From: an uncultured Bacteroidales bacterium
GTDB taxonomy: Bacteria; Bacteroidota; Bacteroidia; Bacteroidales; F082
Assembly (NCBI GenBank): GCA_937896895.1
Contig: CALBNV010000096.1
Span: forward strand, 1 to 38,003
DNA length: 38,003 nt
Direction: 5' to 3'
Part shown: positions 1 through 7,715 of the stretch, in pieces
Position numbering within the stretch: position 1 is the stretch's first letter
Layout: the number at the start of each line of letters is the position of its first letter
The notes under the pieces: model-generated
Databases searched by the model: none
The model's input: the letters and a program-made list of their open reading frames with translations, nothing else
What the model was told of the DNA's origin: nothing
Translations under genes and position numbers: made by a program

Positions 1-32
1 GAAAAGAAACAGATAACATAAAATTTAACATT

Positions 33-254
33 ATGGCAAGATTCAGAATTACGACAAAAGTCAGGAAACAGAGCAACGGCATCCGCATCGAACCCGGCAT
101 GACCGTTGAAGTGGTGACCGCATCGATGAGCAACCCGGTCTGCACCAACGGCGGGACAGAGGTCGCGAACGCGTTTATGCGCATTTACGGAATAGACATC
201 AAAAAGGCCGGCTGCTTGGGCATGGCTTGGTTAGATGTGGAAAGGATTGGATAG
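33..254 (+). CDS. Small DUF6140-like protein
   Basis: A 73-residue protein with no signal peptide or membrane segment. From memory it resembles the short Bacteroidetes family DUF6140, which has a conserved core containing GMTVEVVT, SMSNPV, a TNGG turn and FMRIYGIDIKKAG. The function of that family is not known to me. The ATG at 33 is the first in frame and sits in an AT-rich leader, as is usual in this phylum, which seldom uses Shine-Dalgarno sites. The gene is clearly GC-richer than the next five genes and lies 23 bp upstream of the GTPase-like gene, so it may be the first gene of that transcript. The coding call is firm; the family name is less so. Confidence 0.7.
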   Translation: MARFRITTKVRKQSNGIRIEPGMTVEVVTASMSNPVCTNGGTEVANAFMRIYGIDIKKAGCLGMAWLDVERIG

Positions 255-277
255 AAACGATGTAAATCATTAATAAT

Positions 278-934
278 ATGGAAGACAATAACACAGTCAG
301 TAAATTCAAGGAATTAATATACCGGTTGAGAGGCAAGAGGAAAAAAATATTTTTAATGGGCTATAGCCATTCTGGAAAAACAACGATTCTTAAAGTTTTG
401 AATGACAAAAGAAATGTAACTCCTCAAGAAATTGAGCAAAACACAAACGGGACAGTTCCATATAAAATAGAATATGGCTCATTTCTTATCACCAGTAATG
501 ATCGAGCTGGCAGGGAAGAGGTGTACTATCAACCAGAATTTGATAAAATAATAAAAGACAGCAACTATTTCCTTTATGTTATCAATGCCGATTTTTATAT
601 TCGTGCTTCTAAGAATCAATTGACGGATAAAGAATGTCGTCAATATAATGATTATCGTCAACTTTTAGAAACTATTCCATCATGGTTAAAAGAGTTAAGT
701 GACAGAGCAGAAAAAAATAAAAAACGGTTAGTCGTAGTATTTTCTCATGCAGATGAATATTTGGAAAAGATTAATAAAAGAAACGACCAAGAAGGAAAAC
801 AATACATGAAAGACATGATGGTAGGAGAAAAAGGACTGATGAAAGGCTTTAGTCAGCTTGACACAATTGTAGCTGATGTTACAAAAATACGTGAAGTAGA
901 ACAAATAATTAATAAATTAATCTCAAAACAATGA
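278..934 (+). CDS. Small P-loop GTPase-like protein
   Basis: A 218-residue soluble protein with a recognisable GTPase layout. A Walker A/G1 motif GYSHSGKT is at residues 28-35, a switch-I-like stretch with Thr56/Thr59 follows, then a DRAG motif at 75-78 fits G3 (DxxG), and FSHADEY at 155-161 occupies the G4 position but is degenerate (SHAD instead of NKxD). Strongly hydrophobic strands precede each motif, as expected for this fold. It probably binds GTP, although the weak G4 leaves nucleotide specificity open. Its stop overlaps the next start (ATGA at 931-934), so the two products are translationally coupled. GTPases of this general kind are known as centres of bacterial conflict systems; membership here is inference. 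Codon use is AT-rich. Confidence 0.8.
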   Translation: MEDNNTVSKFKELIYRLRGKRKKIFLMGYSHSGKTTILKVLNDKRNVTPQEIEQNTNGTVPYKIEYGSFLITSNDRAGREEVYYQPEFDKIIKDSNYFLYVINADFYIRASKNQLTDKECRQYNDYRQLLETIPSWLKELSDRAEKNKKRLVVVFSHADEYLEKINKRNDQEGKQYMKDMMVGEKGLMKGFSQLDTIVADVTKIREVEQIINKLISKQ

Positions 935-1410
935 ATAAGTATAATTCAGTAATGTGGGTTCAAAATGAAGACTTGTCCCAAGCGGACTTCCTAATTGTGA
1001 ACACTAAACTTATAAAAAATGAAGAAAAAGAATGTCATCAAAAAGCATTTGATATCACAAACAGGGTCATTATGTCTTGTTCCTTTGATAAGGCTTTAAT
1101 CAACAATCATAGAAATGCAACGGGCAATATTTATTTCCGTTTAGGAACAAGTCTATTCAAAGGCATCTTGTTTAGATCATGTTTTGCTGAATTGCAAAAA
1201 AATGATGAAAAATATCCATTTTTGTTTTGGAATTCAAATTGTAAAGCTGCTACTTTTGTTGAAAATCTTGTTAAATCAGCTTCGGAATTAGGCAAAACGA
1301 TCACGAAGGAAGACAAAGACTTTTTGAATAAATTCATCAAACGAGTTCGACTCCGTCGCATATTTTCTATCGCATTGGTGCTTATTGTTCTTGCGTTATT
1401 AATAATCTGA
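931..1410 (+). CDS. Tail-anchored protein partnered with the GTPase
   Basis: A 159-residue protein that I do not recognise. Residues 1-135 look soluble and mixed alpha/beta, with a conserved-looking patch NIYFRLGTSLFKGILFRSC near the middle. The last 20 or so residues are a single hydrophobic helix (FSIALVLIVLALLII) preceded by a basic stretch KRVRLRR and ending at the C-terminus, which is the layout of a tail anchor with the N-terminal domain in the cytoplasm. The start overlaps the GTPase stop by four bases. The simplest inference is that this protein holds or senses the GTPase at the inner membrane. No catalytic motif is visible. Confidence 0.7.
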   Translation: MNKYNSVMWVQNEDLSQADFLIVNTKLIKNEEKECHQKAFDITNRVIMSCSFDKALINNHRNATGNIYFRLGTSLFKGILFRSCFAELQKNDEKYPFLFWNSNCKAATFVENLVKSASELGKTITKEDKDFLNKFIKRVRLRRIFSIALVLIVLALLII

Positions 1411-1436
1411 CTTGCAATCAAATAAAAATTATCATT

Positions 1437-2207
1437 ATGAGTAAATTACAAGACAAAGACGAGTACAACAAGTTGTTTGAAACTTGCAAAGTATTTCCCA
1501 TCGTTAGTGATTACAAAACAAGAGGTTATCAAATTGGTGGAGGGAAAAATAAGTTGGGAAATGAGGTTTATCCAATTTGTTTAAAAGACATAGATGATCT
1601 CAAAAATGGGGCTTACGGACAATTTAATTATTCTATTGGCAAATATTCCGAAGGCACTCTGCTAATGAGACATCCTTACCGTCCGTATGAATTGATTCCA
1701 TCTGACACTTCCGAAATACAAATAATTCAAGATCATTTATATGATTTGGGGTTGATATTCAAAGCTTTGGGTGCTTCTAATATTGAACAACATGTAGAAA
1801 TCGAAGATGTACAGCAGAAAAAAATAAATTGTTTTGGAAAAATTAGGTGGAAAAGCGTCTCTGCAGAAGGTGATGCTAAAATAAAATCGGAAAACGAAAA
1901 ATATGCAAAAATAGCATTGATCATTAGTCCAAATCCTGATGACAGTCACGGATACGACTGTGCCTATAAGGTTGCCCGTGAGAGAAATCTGCTTGAAGTC
2001 CCTGTGATAAAAGATATACTTTACAATGCAAAGCTTGGCAAAGACAAGAAATATGTCTTGGATGAAGAATTGTCTGAAAAAATCCATCAAACAATTGATG
2101 TCACACTAAAAGTACAAGATGCACAATTGTTTGAGATTGATGCAAGGTATTTTCAAGACATTGATTGTAAAAGGAAACTTAGAATAAAGAAAGTTATTAC
2201 ATGGTAA
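1437..2207 (+). CDS. Hypothetical protein of the GTPase island
   Basis: A 256-residue soluble protein that I do not recognise. No signal peptide or membrane helix is seen. The N-terminal half (about 1-90) carries the segment RGYQIGGGKNKLGNEVYP. A middle helix with LGLIFKALGASNIEQ (about 105-120) leads into a strand-rich basic segment FGKIRWKSVSAEGDAKIK, and the C-terminal third has LDEELSEKIHQTIDVTLKVQ. It starts 26 bp after the tail-anchored gene and overlaps the next gene by 7 bp, so it belongs to the same transcript. Codon use is AT-rich like its neighbours. Function unknown. Confidence 0.65.
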   Translation: MSKLQDKDEYNKLFETCKVFPIVSDYKTRGYQIGGGKNKLGNEVYPICLKDIDDLKNGAYGQFNYSIGKYSEGTLLMRHPYRPYELIPSDTSEIQIIQDHLYDLGLIFKALGASNIEQHVEIEDVQQKKINCFGKIRWKSVSAEGDAKIKSENEKYAKIALIISPNPDDSHGYDCAYKVARERNLLEVPVIKDILYNAKLGKDKKYVLDEELSEKIHQTIDVTLKVQDAQLFEIDARYFQDIDCKRKLRIKKVITW

Positions 2208-2455
2208 TGATACTTTCAAAAGCGAAAGTTGGTGATGATTCATTGGTTTTTGAAATCAGTGATTTGTTTGATGCTTTTGTCAAAAAGAAAGAAGAACTTA
2301 AAGTTCTCAAAGAGCAGGAAGAAAAACTGTTGAAAGATAAGATTTTGAAGAAGTTGCACGAGAAGAACGAAGAAGCACGTATTGAAAACGAAGCTAAGCA
2401 AGTGGATCAACCTGATGTTTGCGAGAAAACAGATGAAAGAAACGAAAATGATTGA
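2201..2455 (+). CDS. Small charged coiled-coil protein
   Basis: An 84-residue protein whose start lies inside the end of the previous gene; ATG codons at 2201 and 2207 are both possible. After a short hydrophobic N-terminus (VFEISDLFDAFV), residues 30-65 are a run of Lys and Glu with regular hydrophobic spacing (KKKEELKVLKEQEEKLL), typical of a coiled coil, and the tail is acidic. Such a protein is more likely to be an adaptor or oligomerisation module than an enzyme. The overlap implies coupled translation with the 256-residue protein, which may be its partner. Not recognised. Confidence 0.6.
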   Translation: MVMILSKAKVGDDSLVFEISDLFDAFVKKKEELKVLKEQEEKLLKDKILKKLHEKNEEARIENEAKQVDQPDVCEKTDERNEND

Positions 2456-2490
2456 AAATTAATTAAAATAAACTATTAAACAGAATTAAT

Positions 2491-2877
2491 ATGGTAAAAG
2501 TAAATTTTTCAGACGCTGATAAAAAGTCATTTTTGCGAATAAAAGAATGTGTAAAAGACATTGTTGATAATACACAAAATATGACAGAGGAAAAATGGAA
2601 TGACGAAGGTGTTCAATATGTTTTTAAGGATGCTTTAGTTAAACTTGCTGAGGCATGCTCGAATGCAACCGATGCGGTAAAACAGCTTCTGGGTGAAATA
2701 GACGAAGATTTTGCTGATATTGATTGCATTATTCATTATTGCATTGATGGATGGGATGGGCGGTCTCCAAATTTGGATAATTATGATAAGCAAAAAGAGG
2801 ACCCGGGGTTCGTTTCCTTATGTATAACAAGATGCATTCCTATCTTATTGCAAAAAATGAATGATGTTACTATTTGA
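2491..2877 (+). CDS. Small acidic helical protein of the island
   Basis: A 128-residue acidic protein that looks mostly helical, with the segments RIKECVKDIVDNTQNMTEE, KDALVKLAEACSNATDAVKQL and a Cys-containing C-terminal part (IDCIIHYCIDGWDG, then FVSLCITRCIPILLQKM). I do not recognise a family. It could be a small immunity or regulatory subunit of the neighbouring GTPase unit, but only position supports that. It lies 35 bp after the coiled-coil gene and 8 bp before the next likely start, and it is the last clearly AT-rich gene of the island. Confidence 0.6.
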   Translation: MVKVNFSDADKKSFLRIKECVKDIVDNTQNMTEEKWNDEGVQYVFKDALVKLAEACSNATDAVKQLLGEIDEDFADIDCIIHYCIDGWDGRSPNLDNYDKQKEDPGFVSLCITRCIPILLQKMNDVTI

Positions 2878-2885
2878 TTATTCCT

Positions 2886-3110
2886 ATGTCCACCACCACC
2901 CTCCAATTCACTCAATCCGCCCGCCGCGTTTACACTTCGGTGAAACGTGCCGTTGAGAAGTGCGGACAGTTCAGGCATGTCGCGCCGAATGACGACATTT
3001 TTGTCATCACGGCGCGGCATGGCATGAGCCTGCTGGCCTTGGGCGAGAAAATCACCATTCATGTGGTGCCCACGGGCACGCAGTCAAGCAAGGTGTCTTT
3101 TCAAAGTTGA
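2886..3110 (+). CDS. Short conserved-looking protein, possibly C-terminally truncated
   Basis: A 74-residue product starting at the ATG at 2886; an upstream in-frame TTG at 2874 is less likely because it overlaps the previous stop. The sequence has an amphipathic N-terminal helix (SARRVYTSVKRAVEK) followed by alternating strands ending in KITIHVVPTGTQSSKVSFQS. That pattern resembles small SRPBCC-like or DUF1499-like domains, which normally continue past this point with a further strand and a terminal helix, so the protein may have lost its end. It is GC-rich, unlike the genes just upstream. The family resemblance is a weak impression. Confidence 0.45.
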   Translation: MSTTTLQFTQSARRVYTSVKRAVEKCGQFRHVAPNDDIFVITARHGMSLLALGEKITIHVVPTGTQSSKVSFQS

Positions 3111-3134
3111 ACAATCTGCTAAAATAATATCATT

Positions 3135-3368
3135 ATGGCAGTACTCGGAATAATCTGAATTTATGTCATCCTCTTAATTTTGATTGTCGTCGGAGCAGAA
3201 GCTGATAATATCGCAACCACGATAATTACACTTGTATTATTGGTTGCCATTGTCTTATGGCTTGCTATTGGGGAAGTTGCATTTGGGGAAGGACATAGGG
3301 CTCTGAAAGTTGTCTGCGACATCATTTGCACATTGGTGGCTATAGGAATATTGGCCAATGGCAAGTAA
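3135..3368 (+). pseudogene. Small membrane protein interrupted by an in-frame TGA
   Basis: From the ATG at 3135 the frame reads MAVLGII, then TGA at 3156-3158, then continues open to 3368 as IYVILLILIVVGAEADN and further. The two halves make one continuous hydrophobic helix if the stop codon was once TGG (Trp). Two more hydrophobic stretches follow (TTIITLVLLVAIVLWLAI and VVCDIICTLVAIGIL), giving a small three-helix membrane protein. TGA is a real stop elsewhere in this window, for example in the genes ending at 934, 1410 and 4230, so recoding is not a likely explanation. Internal initiation at TTG 3180 could still yield a 62-residue product. Function unknown. Confidence 0.5.
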
Positions 3369-3680
3369 TAATGCTCCCTCAAAAATCAGACTAAAGCCTA
3401 AAGTGATTGTCCTTGCCAAAATTCAAAACAGATGAACACCAGCGAGGATTTATGATCTTAACTCGGCAACAAAATGGTCTGAAGAAATGGATGCAAAATA
3501 CTGTTCCTTTTGTTTTTACTGCATTAATTTTCAAGTCGGCAAAATTACAAAACTATTTTAGTGATTTGCAGTTCTTTGAGAAATTTTTTCCTGCCTCCGT
3601 GAAAACATTCACTCCCCGCGCCTGAATGAAAAGCCGGTCTTTTTTTTCAAAAAATATGCACGCAATCGGCGAAAAAACAG
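3369..3680. other. Intergenic stretch without a convincing gene
   Basis: About 310 bases between the decayed end of the island and the DUF6913-like gene. An open frame exists at 3407-3625, but it has a TTG start, unlikely composition and no recognisable motif. A T-rich run at 3640-3647 lies just before the promoter. I see no RNA gene or clear repeat here. Confidence 0.5.
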
Positions 3681-3688
3681 TATCTTTG
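3681..3688 (+). promoter_or_regulatory. Bacteroidetes -7 box (TATCTTTG)
   Basis: TATCTTTG matches the phylum consensus TAnnTTTG and ends 14 bases before the ATG at 3703. No clear TTTG -33 element is seen at the usual distance. The position rules out starts upstream of 3703, including the in-frame TTG at 3697. Confidence 0.55.
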
Positions 3689-3702
3689 CAAGTTTTTTGA
3701 TT

Positions 3703-4230
3703 ATGATGAAAAAAGTTGTCAGATTTTTCAGAAACAGAGCGATAAAGGCTTTACTGAAGACGAAGAAAGCCTGCACGCTGCCGGATGTCACAAGACGACC
3801 GTCGGTGGCTGTTTTGGTTAATGACGACCAACTGCCGTATAGCATGGGCTTGATAGAGATGATAAACCGCTGTCTCGCTGCGAAATGTTGCACCGTTTTT
3901 ATCGTTAACACATTGCTGGAAAACAACAAAGGCTATGACAATATTCGTTTCATCACGAAGAAAAGTTTTGGATTTTTCGGATTGCTGAAAGCCTCGGACA
4001 TCAAGCCGATTTCGTCGGTGCATTACGATATGCTGCTGAATCTCACCGCAGAAGAGGAAAGCATTCTCGCTGACGACTATGTCGTGACACTCTTTGATAC
4101 GTCATTCAGAGTGTCGTTTGGAGAGTCGCGCGGGGCGTTGTATGACTTGGTGTTGGATGCTAAAAGAGAAGACATTGCAGGCAAAATAGAGGTGCTGTGC
4201 AAATATTTAAAAATGTTAACAGGTAAATGA
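3703..4230 (+). CDS. DUF6913-like protein
   Basis: A 175-residue cytoplasmic protein when started at ATG 3703; ATG 3706 is equally possible. It begins with a basic amphipathic segment (KKVVRFFRNRAIKALLKTKK), then a Rossmann-like alternation: SVAVLVNDD, a helix, CTVFIVNTL, YDMLLNLT, and a C-terminal helix. I recall this layout as the Bacteroidetes family DUF6913, often found next to dapA. Its role is unknown to me. The stop overlaps the start of dapA (ATG at 4227), so the two are probably made together. The family name rests on memory and context. Confidence 0.65.
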   Translation: MMKKVVRFFRNRAIKALLKTKKACTLPDVTRRPSVAVLVNDDQLPYSMGLIEMINRCLAAKCCTVFIVNTLLENNKGYDNIRFITKKSFGFFGLLKASDIKPISSVHYDMLLNLTAEEESILADDYVVTLFDTSFRVSFGESRGALYDLVLDAKREDIAGKIEVLCKYLKMLTGK

Positions 4231-5117
4231 TGATGAAAAATAATCCGTTTGTTGGCACAGGAGTCGCGCTTATAACTCCGTTTAATGATGATTACAGCGT
4301 TGATTATCAGTCGCTAAGAAATATCGTTGACTTTACCTTGCAGAATGGCGCGAAGTTTCTCGTTGCCCTTGGGACGACATCTGAATCTCCGACGCTGAAT
4401 GCTGAGGAGAAGGCAAATGTCGTGAAGACTGTCGTCGAAGCGGCGGCGGGTCGTTGCCCGATCCTTCTCGGAATGGGCGGGAACAACACTGCGGCATTGG
4501 TTGAAAATATTAAGAATCAATGTTTTAATGGTATCGACGGAATCTTGAGTGTCGTACCTTATTATAATAAGCCGAACCAACGCGGGATGGCGGCTCATTT
4601 CAAGGCTGTCGCCGACGCCTCGCCGGTGCCGGTTGTCTTGTACAACGTCCCGGGCAGGGTGGGGGTGAACCTCCAGGCCGCGACGACGGTGGAGCTTGCC
4701 AAACATCCGAACATCATCGCGGTCAAGGAAGCGTCGGGCAACTTGCAGCAAATCATGGAGATACTGCGCGACAAACCGGCCGACTTCACCGTTCTCTCCG
4801 GCGATGACGGCATAACACAGCCTATGATGGCTCTCGGCGCGCAAGGCGTGATCTCCGTGGCCGCCAACGGCTACCCGGAACCGTTCTGCAAAATGGTGAA
4901 CCTGATGCTCGAAGGCGAAGAAAATGAAGCACTGAAGCTGCATTATAAAATGCTGAAAATGAATGGCTTGATTTTTGCTGACGGCAACCCCGCCGGAATA
5001 AAGGCACTCATGGCTCATCGTGGTCTGTGCAAAAACGTGCTTCGTCTGCCGTTGGTCACAACCTCCGAAAAAGTGTGCTTGGATATTGAAAATGAATGCG
5101 ATAATTTGTTAAAATAA
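4227..5117 (+). CDS. dapA: 4-hydroxy-tetrahydrodipicolinate synthase
   Basis: DapA condenses pyruvate with aspartate semialdehyde, the committed step to diaminopimelate and lysine, in the cytoplasm. The 296-residue length is typical. Visible class I aldolase features are the GTTSE motif at 49-53, which holds the proton-relay Thr, YNVPGR with Tyr139, and the Schiff-base lysine Lys167 in IIAVKEASG. The substrate-loop motif VVPYYNKPNQRG (109-120) is complete. Starts at ATG 4227, 4230 or 4233 are all possible; the last two remove the redundant Met residues. It overlaps the DUF6913-like gene by 4 bp and is followed after 5 bp by the secreted carboxypeptidase gene, so all three probably share a transcript. 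Confidence 0.97.
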   Translation: MMMKNNPFVGTGVALITPFNDDYSVDYQSLRNIVDFTLQNGAKFLVALGTTSESPTLNAEEKANVVKTVVEAAAGRCPILLGMGGNNTAALVENIKNQCFNGIDGILSVVPYYNKPNQRGMAAHFKAVADASPVPVVLYNVPGRVGVNLQAATTVELAKHPNIIAVKEASGNLQQIMEILRDKPADFTVLSGDDGITQPMMALGAQGVISVAANGYPEPFCKMVNLMLEGEENEALKLHYKMLKMNGLIFADGNPAGIKALMAHRGLCKNVLRLPLVTTSEKVCLDIENECDNLLK

Positions 5118-5122
5118 AAAAT

Positions 5123-7651
5123 ATGAAAACACGTTTTTTACTTGTCCTTTTCTTGCTCGTTTCTTTGGGAGTGTCTGCACAAGAAACAGATCTTAACGCT
5201 TTGATGCAACAGCGTGGCGAATATTATTTCACATTCAACCTGAATGGAAATGATGATTTGAAAGCTATCGCTCACGCCGTCTCGGTTGACAAAGTTGACG
5301 GCAATGTCGTCACGGCTTATGCAAATAACAGGCAATTTGCTGAATTTCAGAAACTTGGATATGAAGTGACACTTCAGACTCCGCCTTCAATGCTCGAAAA
5401 TCATAAAATGTATGACGGTCGCACACGCGCCACTTACGATTGGGATTCTTACCCGACGTACGAGGCTTACGAAGCGATGATGTATGAGTTCGCCACCGAC
5501 CATCCTGACAAATGCCAGATCCTGACTCTCGGCACTCTGAACAGCGGCCGTAAGATTCTTGTAGCACGTCTCAACAACGGTGTGACTGAAGGTAAGCCGA
5601 AATTCTTATACTCTTCGACAATGCACGGCGATGAGACGACAGGCTATATCATGATGCTTCGTCTTATCGACTATCTGCTTGAAAATCCGACAGTTGCGGA
5701 AGTCCAGAACGTGATGGACAATCTCGACCTGTTCATCTGCCCTGACGCAAATCCTGACGGAACATATCACGGCGGAAACAACACGGTGAACGGCAGCGTG
5801 CGTTACAACGCAAGCGGTATCGACCTCAACCGCAACTATCCTGACTTCAACGATGGCCCGCACCCTGACGGCGAACCGTATGCCCCTGAAACCGAATGGT
5901 TCATGCAACTTGCTGAAGATTACCAGTTTACAATGGCAGCCAACTATCACGGCGGCTCGGAAGTCATGAACTATCCTTGGGATAACGAGACATCGCTCCA
6001 TGCCGACGACGCATGGTGGCAGTATGTTTGTCGTGAATACGCCGACCTTGCACATCAGATCGATTCTAATTACATGACCGATTTGAACAATGGCATAACC
6101 AACGGCGCACAGTGGTATCAGATCGGTGGCGGCCGTCAGGATTTCATGAACTACTATCATCAGTGCCGCGAGGTCTGCATCGAATGCTCAGGCTCAAAAT
6201 GCCCGGATGGAAGCCAGATGCCGAGTTTCTGGAATTACAACCATAATTCGATTTTCGCATACATGAATCAATGCCTGAAAGGTATTCACGGTGTCGTAAC
6301 TGATTCAATATCAGGACAGCCGATTGAGGCCACTGTAACAGTCGTCGGTCATGACCAGGATTATTCAGTTGTCGAGAGCCATCTTCCGGCAGGCGATTAT
6401 CACCGCCCGATAAAAGGCGGCACATATACTGTCAGGTTTACCGCAAACGGTTATTATCCAAAGGAATACACTGTTACGGCGGTTGACGGACAGACAACTA
6501 ATCTCAATGTCCAACTCGTCGCCGGTGAAGGAATCATCGCTGGTTTCGGCGCGAGCTCGACAGGTGTCGCACTCGGCGGAACGGTGAATTTCACCGATGA
6601 GTCATGGGGCGCGGGAATCAACAGCTGGAGCTGGGAGTTTGAAGGCGCGACTCCTTCAACATCAACGGTTCAGAACCCGACAAACATCAGATACGACGAG
6701 GCGGGCAGCTTCGGAGTTCGTCTCACAGTAAGCAACGCAAACGGTGACACCGACACCAAATACATCCCGAATTATATTAATGCTGTTCCTTCATTCAACA
6801 TGCACAGCGGAAGCGAAACGACTTGCGGCTCAATGTTTTACGATACGGGCGGCGCAAACGGAAACTATTCCGACGATGAGAACATCACGATGACAATATA
6901 CCCCGAGGTCGCAGGTGCCAAGGTGAAAGTCGAGTTCTCGATGTTCAACACGGAATCGGGCTACGACAAATTGTATGTCTATGACGGGACTTCGTCATCA
7001 TCAGCGTCAATGGGCACTTTCAGCGGCTCTTCAATCTCGAATTCATTTGTTGCGACGAATGATGATGGCGCACTTACTTTCAAGTTCACGTCAGACTACA
7101 GTCAGCACAAGGCTGGCTGGGCGGCATACGTGAGTTGCGAAGGCGTGGTCGAGCCGTTGGTGGTGGAAGCCTATGCCGACAACGACACATTGTGCATCGG
7201 TGAAGCAATGAACTTGTATGTGTCAGCCACGGGTGGCAGCGGAAACTACACTTATCAGTGGTCGCCGGCCGAAAACCTCGATGACCCGACATCGGATTCT
7301 CCTTTGTTCACATCAACCACAGCTGGTGAGTTCAAATACACCGTCGTGGTGGACGATGGCGAAAATTCCGAGACGGCGGCGGTCGTTTTCTATGTCGATG
7401 AGTGCCTTGGAGCCGCTGAAATGTCTGAAAATGACATCGAAATCTGCCCGAATCCGGCATCGACAATAATCCGTATCAATGGATTGAATGAAAAAGATAA
7501 TGTTGTTATTTCACTCTATAATATTCAAGGACAACTTGTAAAAGTGTCTAATACATTGGAAATCAATGTTGAAGATGTCTGTTCCGGAGTTTATTTCCTG
7601 AATGTGAAGTGTGAAGACAGAAGTGTTGTCAGAAAAGTTGTCGTTGAATAA
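5123..7651 (+). CDS. Secreted M14 zinc carboxypeptidase with a T9SS sorting domain
   Basis: An 842-residue secreted metallopeptidase. A signal peptide (1-19, ending VSAQ) is followed by a propeptide-like region, then the M14 catalytic domain at about 105-390: zinc ligands His168 and Glu171 in TMHGDET, His276 in NYHGG, the substrate-binding segment IDLNRNYP (233-240) and the probable catalytic Glu354 in CIEC. Next come a carboxypeptidase-regulatory-like beta domain (about 387-465), a PKD domain (about 472-553), a CUB-like domain (about 565-672), a further Ig/PKD-like domain (about 678-760) and a type A T9SS C-terminal domain (about 772-842, with NPAS, YNIQGQLV and SGVYFLNV). It should be exported by Sec, cross the outer membrane by T9SS and act on external peptides. 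It starts 5 bp after dapA. All catalytic residues are present. Confidence 0.93.
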   Translation: MKTRFLLVLFLLVSLGVSAQETDLNALMQQRGEYYFTFNLNGNDDLKAIAHAVSVDKVDGNVVTAYANNRQFAEFQKLGYEVTLQTPPSMLENHKMYDGRTRATYDWDSYPTYEAYEAMMYEFATDHPDKCQILTLGTLNSGRKILVARLNNGVTEGKPKFLYSSTMHGDETTGYIMMLRLIDYLLENPTVAEVQNVMDNLDLFICPDANPDGTYHGGNNTVNGSVRYNASGIDLNRNYPDFNDGPHPDGEPYAPETEWFMQLAEDYQFTMAANYHGGSEVMNYPWDNETSLHADDAWWQYVCREYADLAHQIDSNYMTDLNNGITNGAQWYQIGGGRQDFMNYYHQCREVCIECSGSKCPDGSQMPSFWNYNHNSIFAYMNQCLKGIHGVVTDSISGQPIEATVTVVGHDQDYSVVESHLPAGDYHRPIKGGTYTVRFTANGYYPKEYTVTAVDGQTTNLNVQLVAGEGIIAGFGASSTGVALGGTVNFTDESWGAGINSWSWEFEGATPSTSTVQNPTNIRYDEAGSFGVRLTVSNANGDTDTKYIPNYINAVPSFNMHSGSETTCGSMFYDTGGANGNYSDDENITMTIYPEVAGAKVKVEFSMFNTESGYDKLYVYDGTSSSSASMGTFSGSSISNSFVATNDDGALTFKFTSDYSQHKAGWAAYVSCEGVVEPLVVEAYADNDTLCIGEAMNLYVSATGGSGNYTYQWSPAENLDDPTSDSPLFTSTTAGEFKYTVVVDDGENSETAAVVFYVDECLGAAEMSENDIEICPNPASTIIRINGLNEKDNVVISLYNIQGQLVKVSNTLEINVEDVCSGVYFLNVKCEDRSVVRKVVVE

Positions 7652-7680
7652 TCCGATGCAATTTTTTCTGAAAAAAGACG

Positions 7681-7711
7681 TTGTTACCAAACTAAAAAAA
7701 ATGTAATTTTG
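7681..7711 (+). promoter_or_regulatory. Promoter of bamD-rpoZ
   Basis: TTG at 7681-7683 and TAATTTTG at 7704-7711 are separated by 20 bases, a good match to the Bacteroidetes TTTG / TAnnTTTG promoter. The bamD ATG at 7716 lies only 4 bases after the -7 box, so either the leader is nearly absent or a second upstream promoter exists. Confidence 0.6.
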
Positions 7712-7715
7712 CGCC

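Noticed and set aside
3135..3368. TGA read as Trp (alternative genetic code or recoding).
   Set aside because: Many intact genes in the window end in TGA (for example at 934, 1410, 4230 and 23197), and there is no selenocysteine-like stem-loop or Cys/Sec context.
3407..3625. A 72-residue open frame between the island and the DUF6913-like gene.
   Set aside because: TTG start, no motif, unusual composition and no conserved neighbour; most likely chance.
3603..3650. Possible weak hairpin CATTCA/TGAATG followed by a T-run, considered as a terminator.
   Set aside because: Only 6 bp of AT-rich stem and the T-run starts more than 10 bases after it.
4314..5018. A 234-residue minus-strand open frame opposite dapA.
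   Set aside because: It lies entirely antisense to an unambiguous dapA and is rich in His, Arg and Cys, as shadow frames are.
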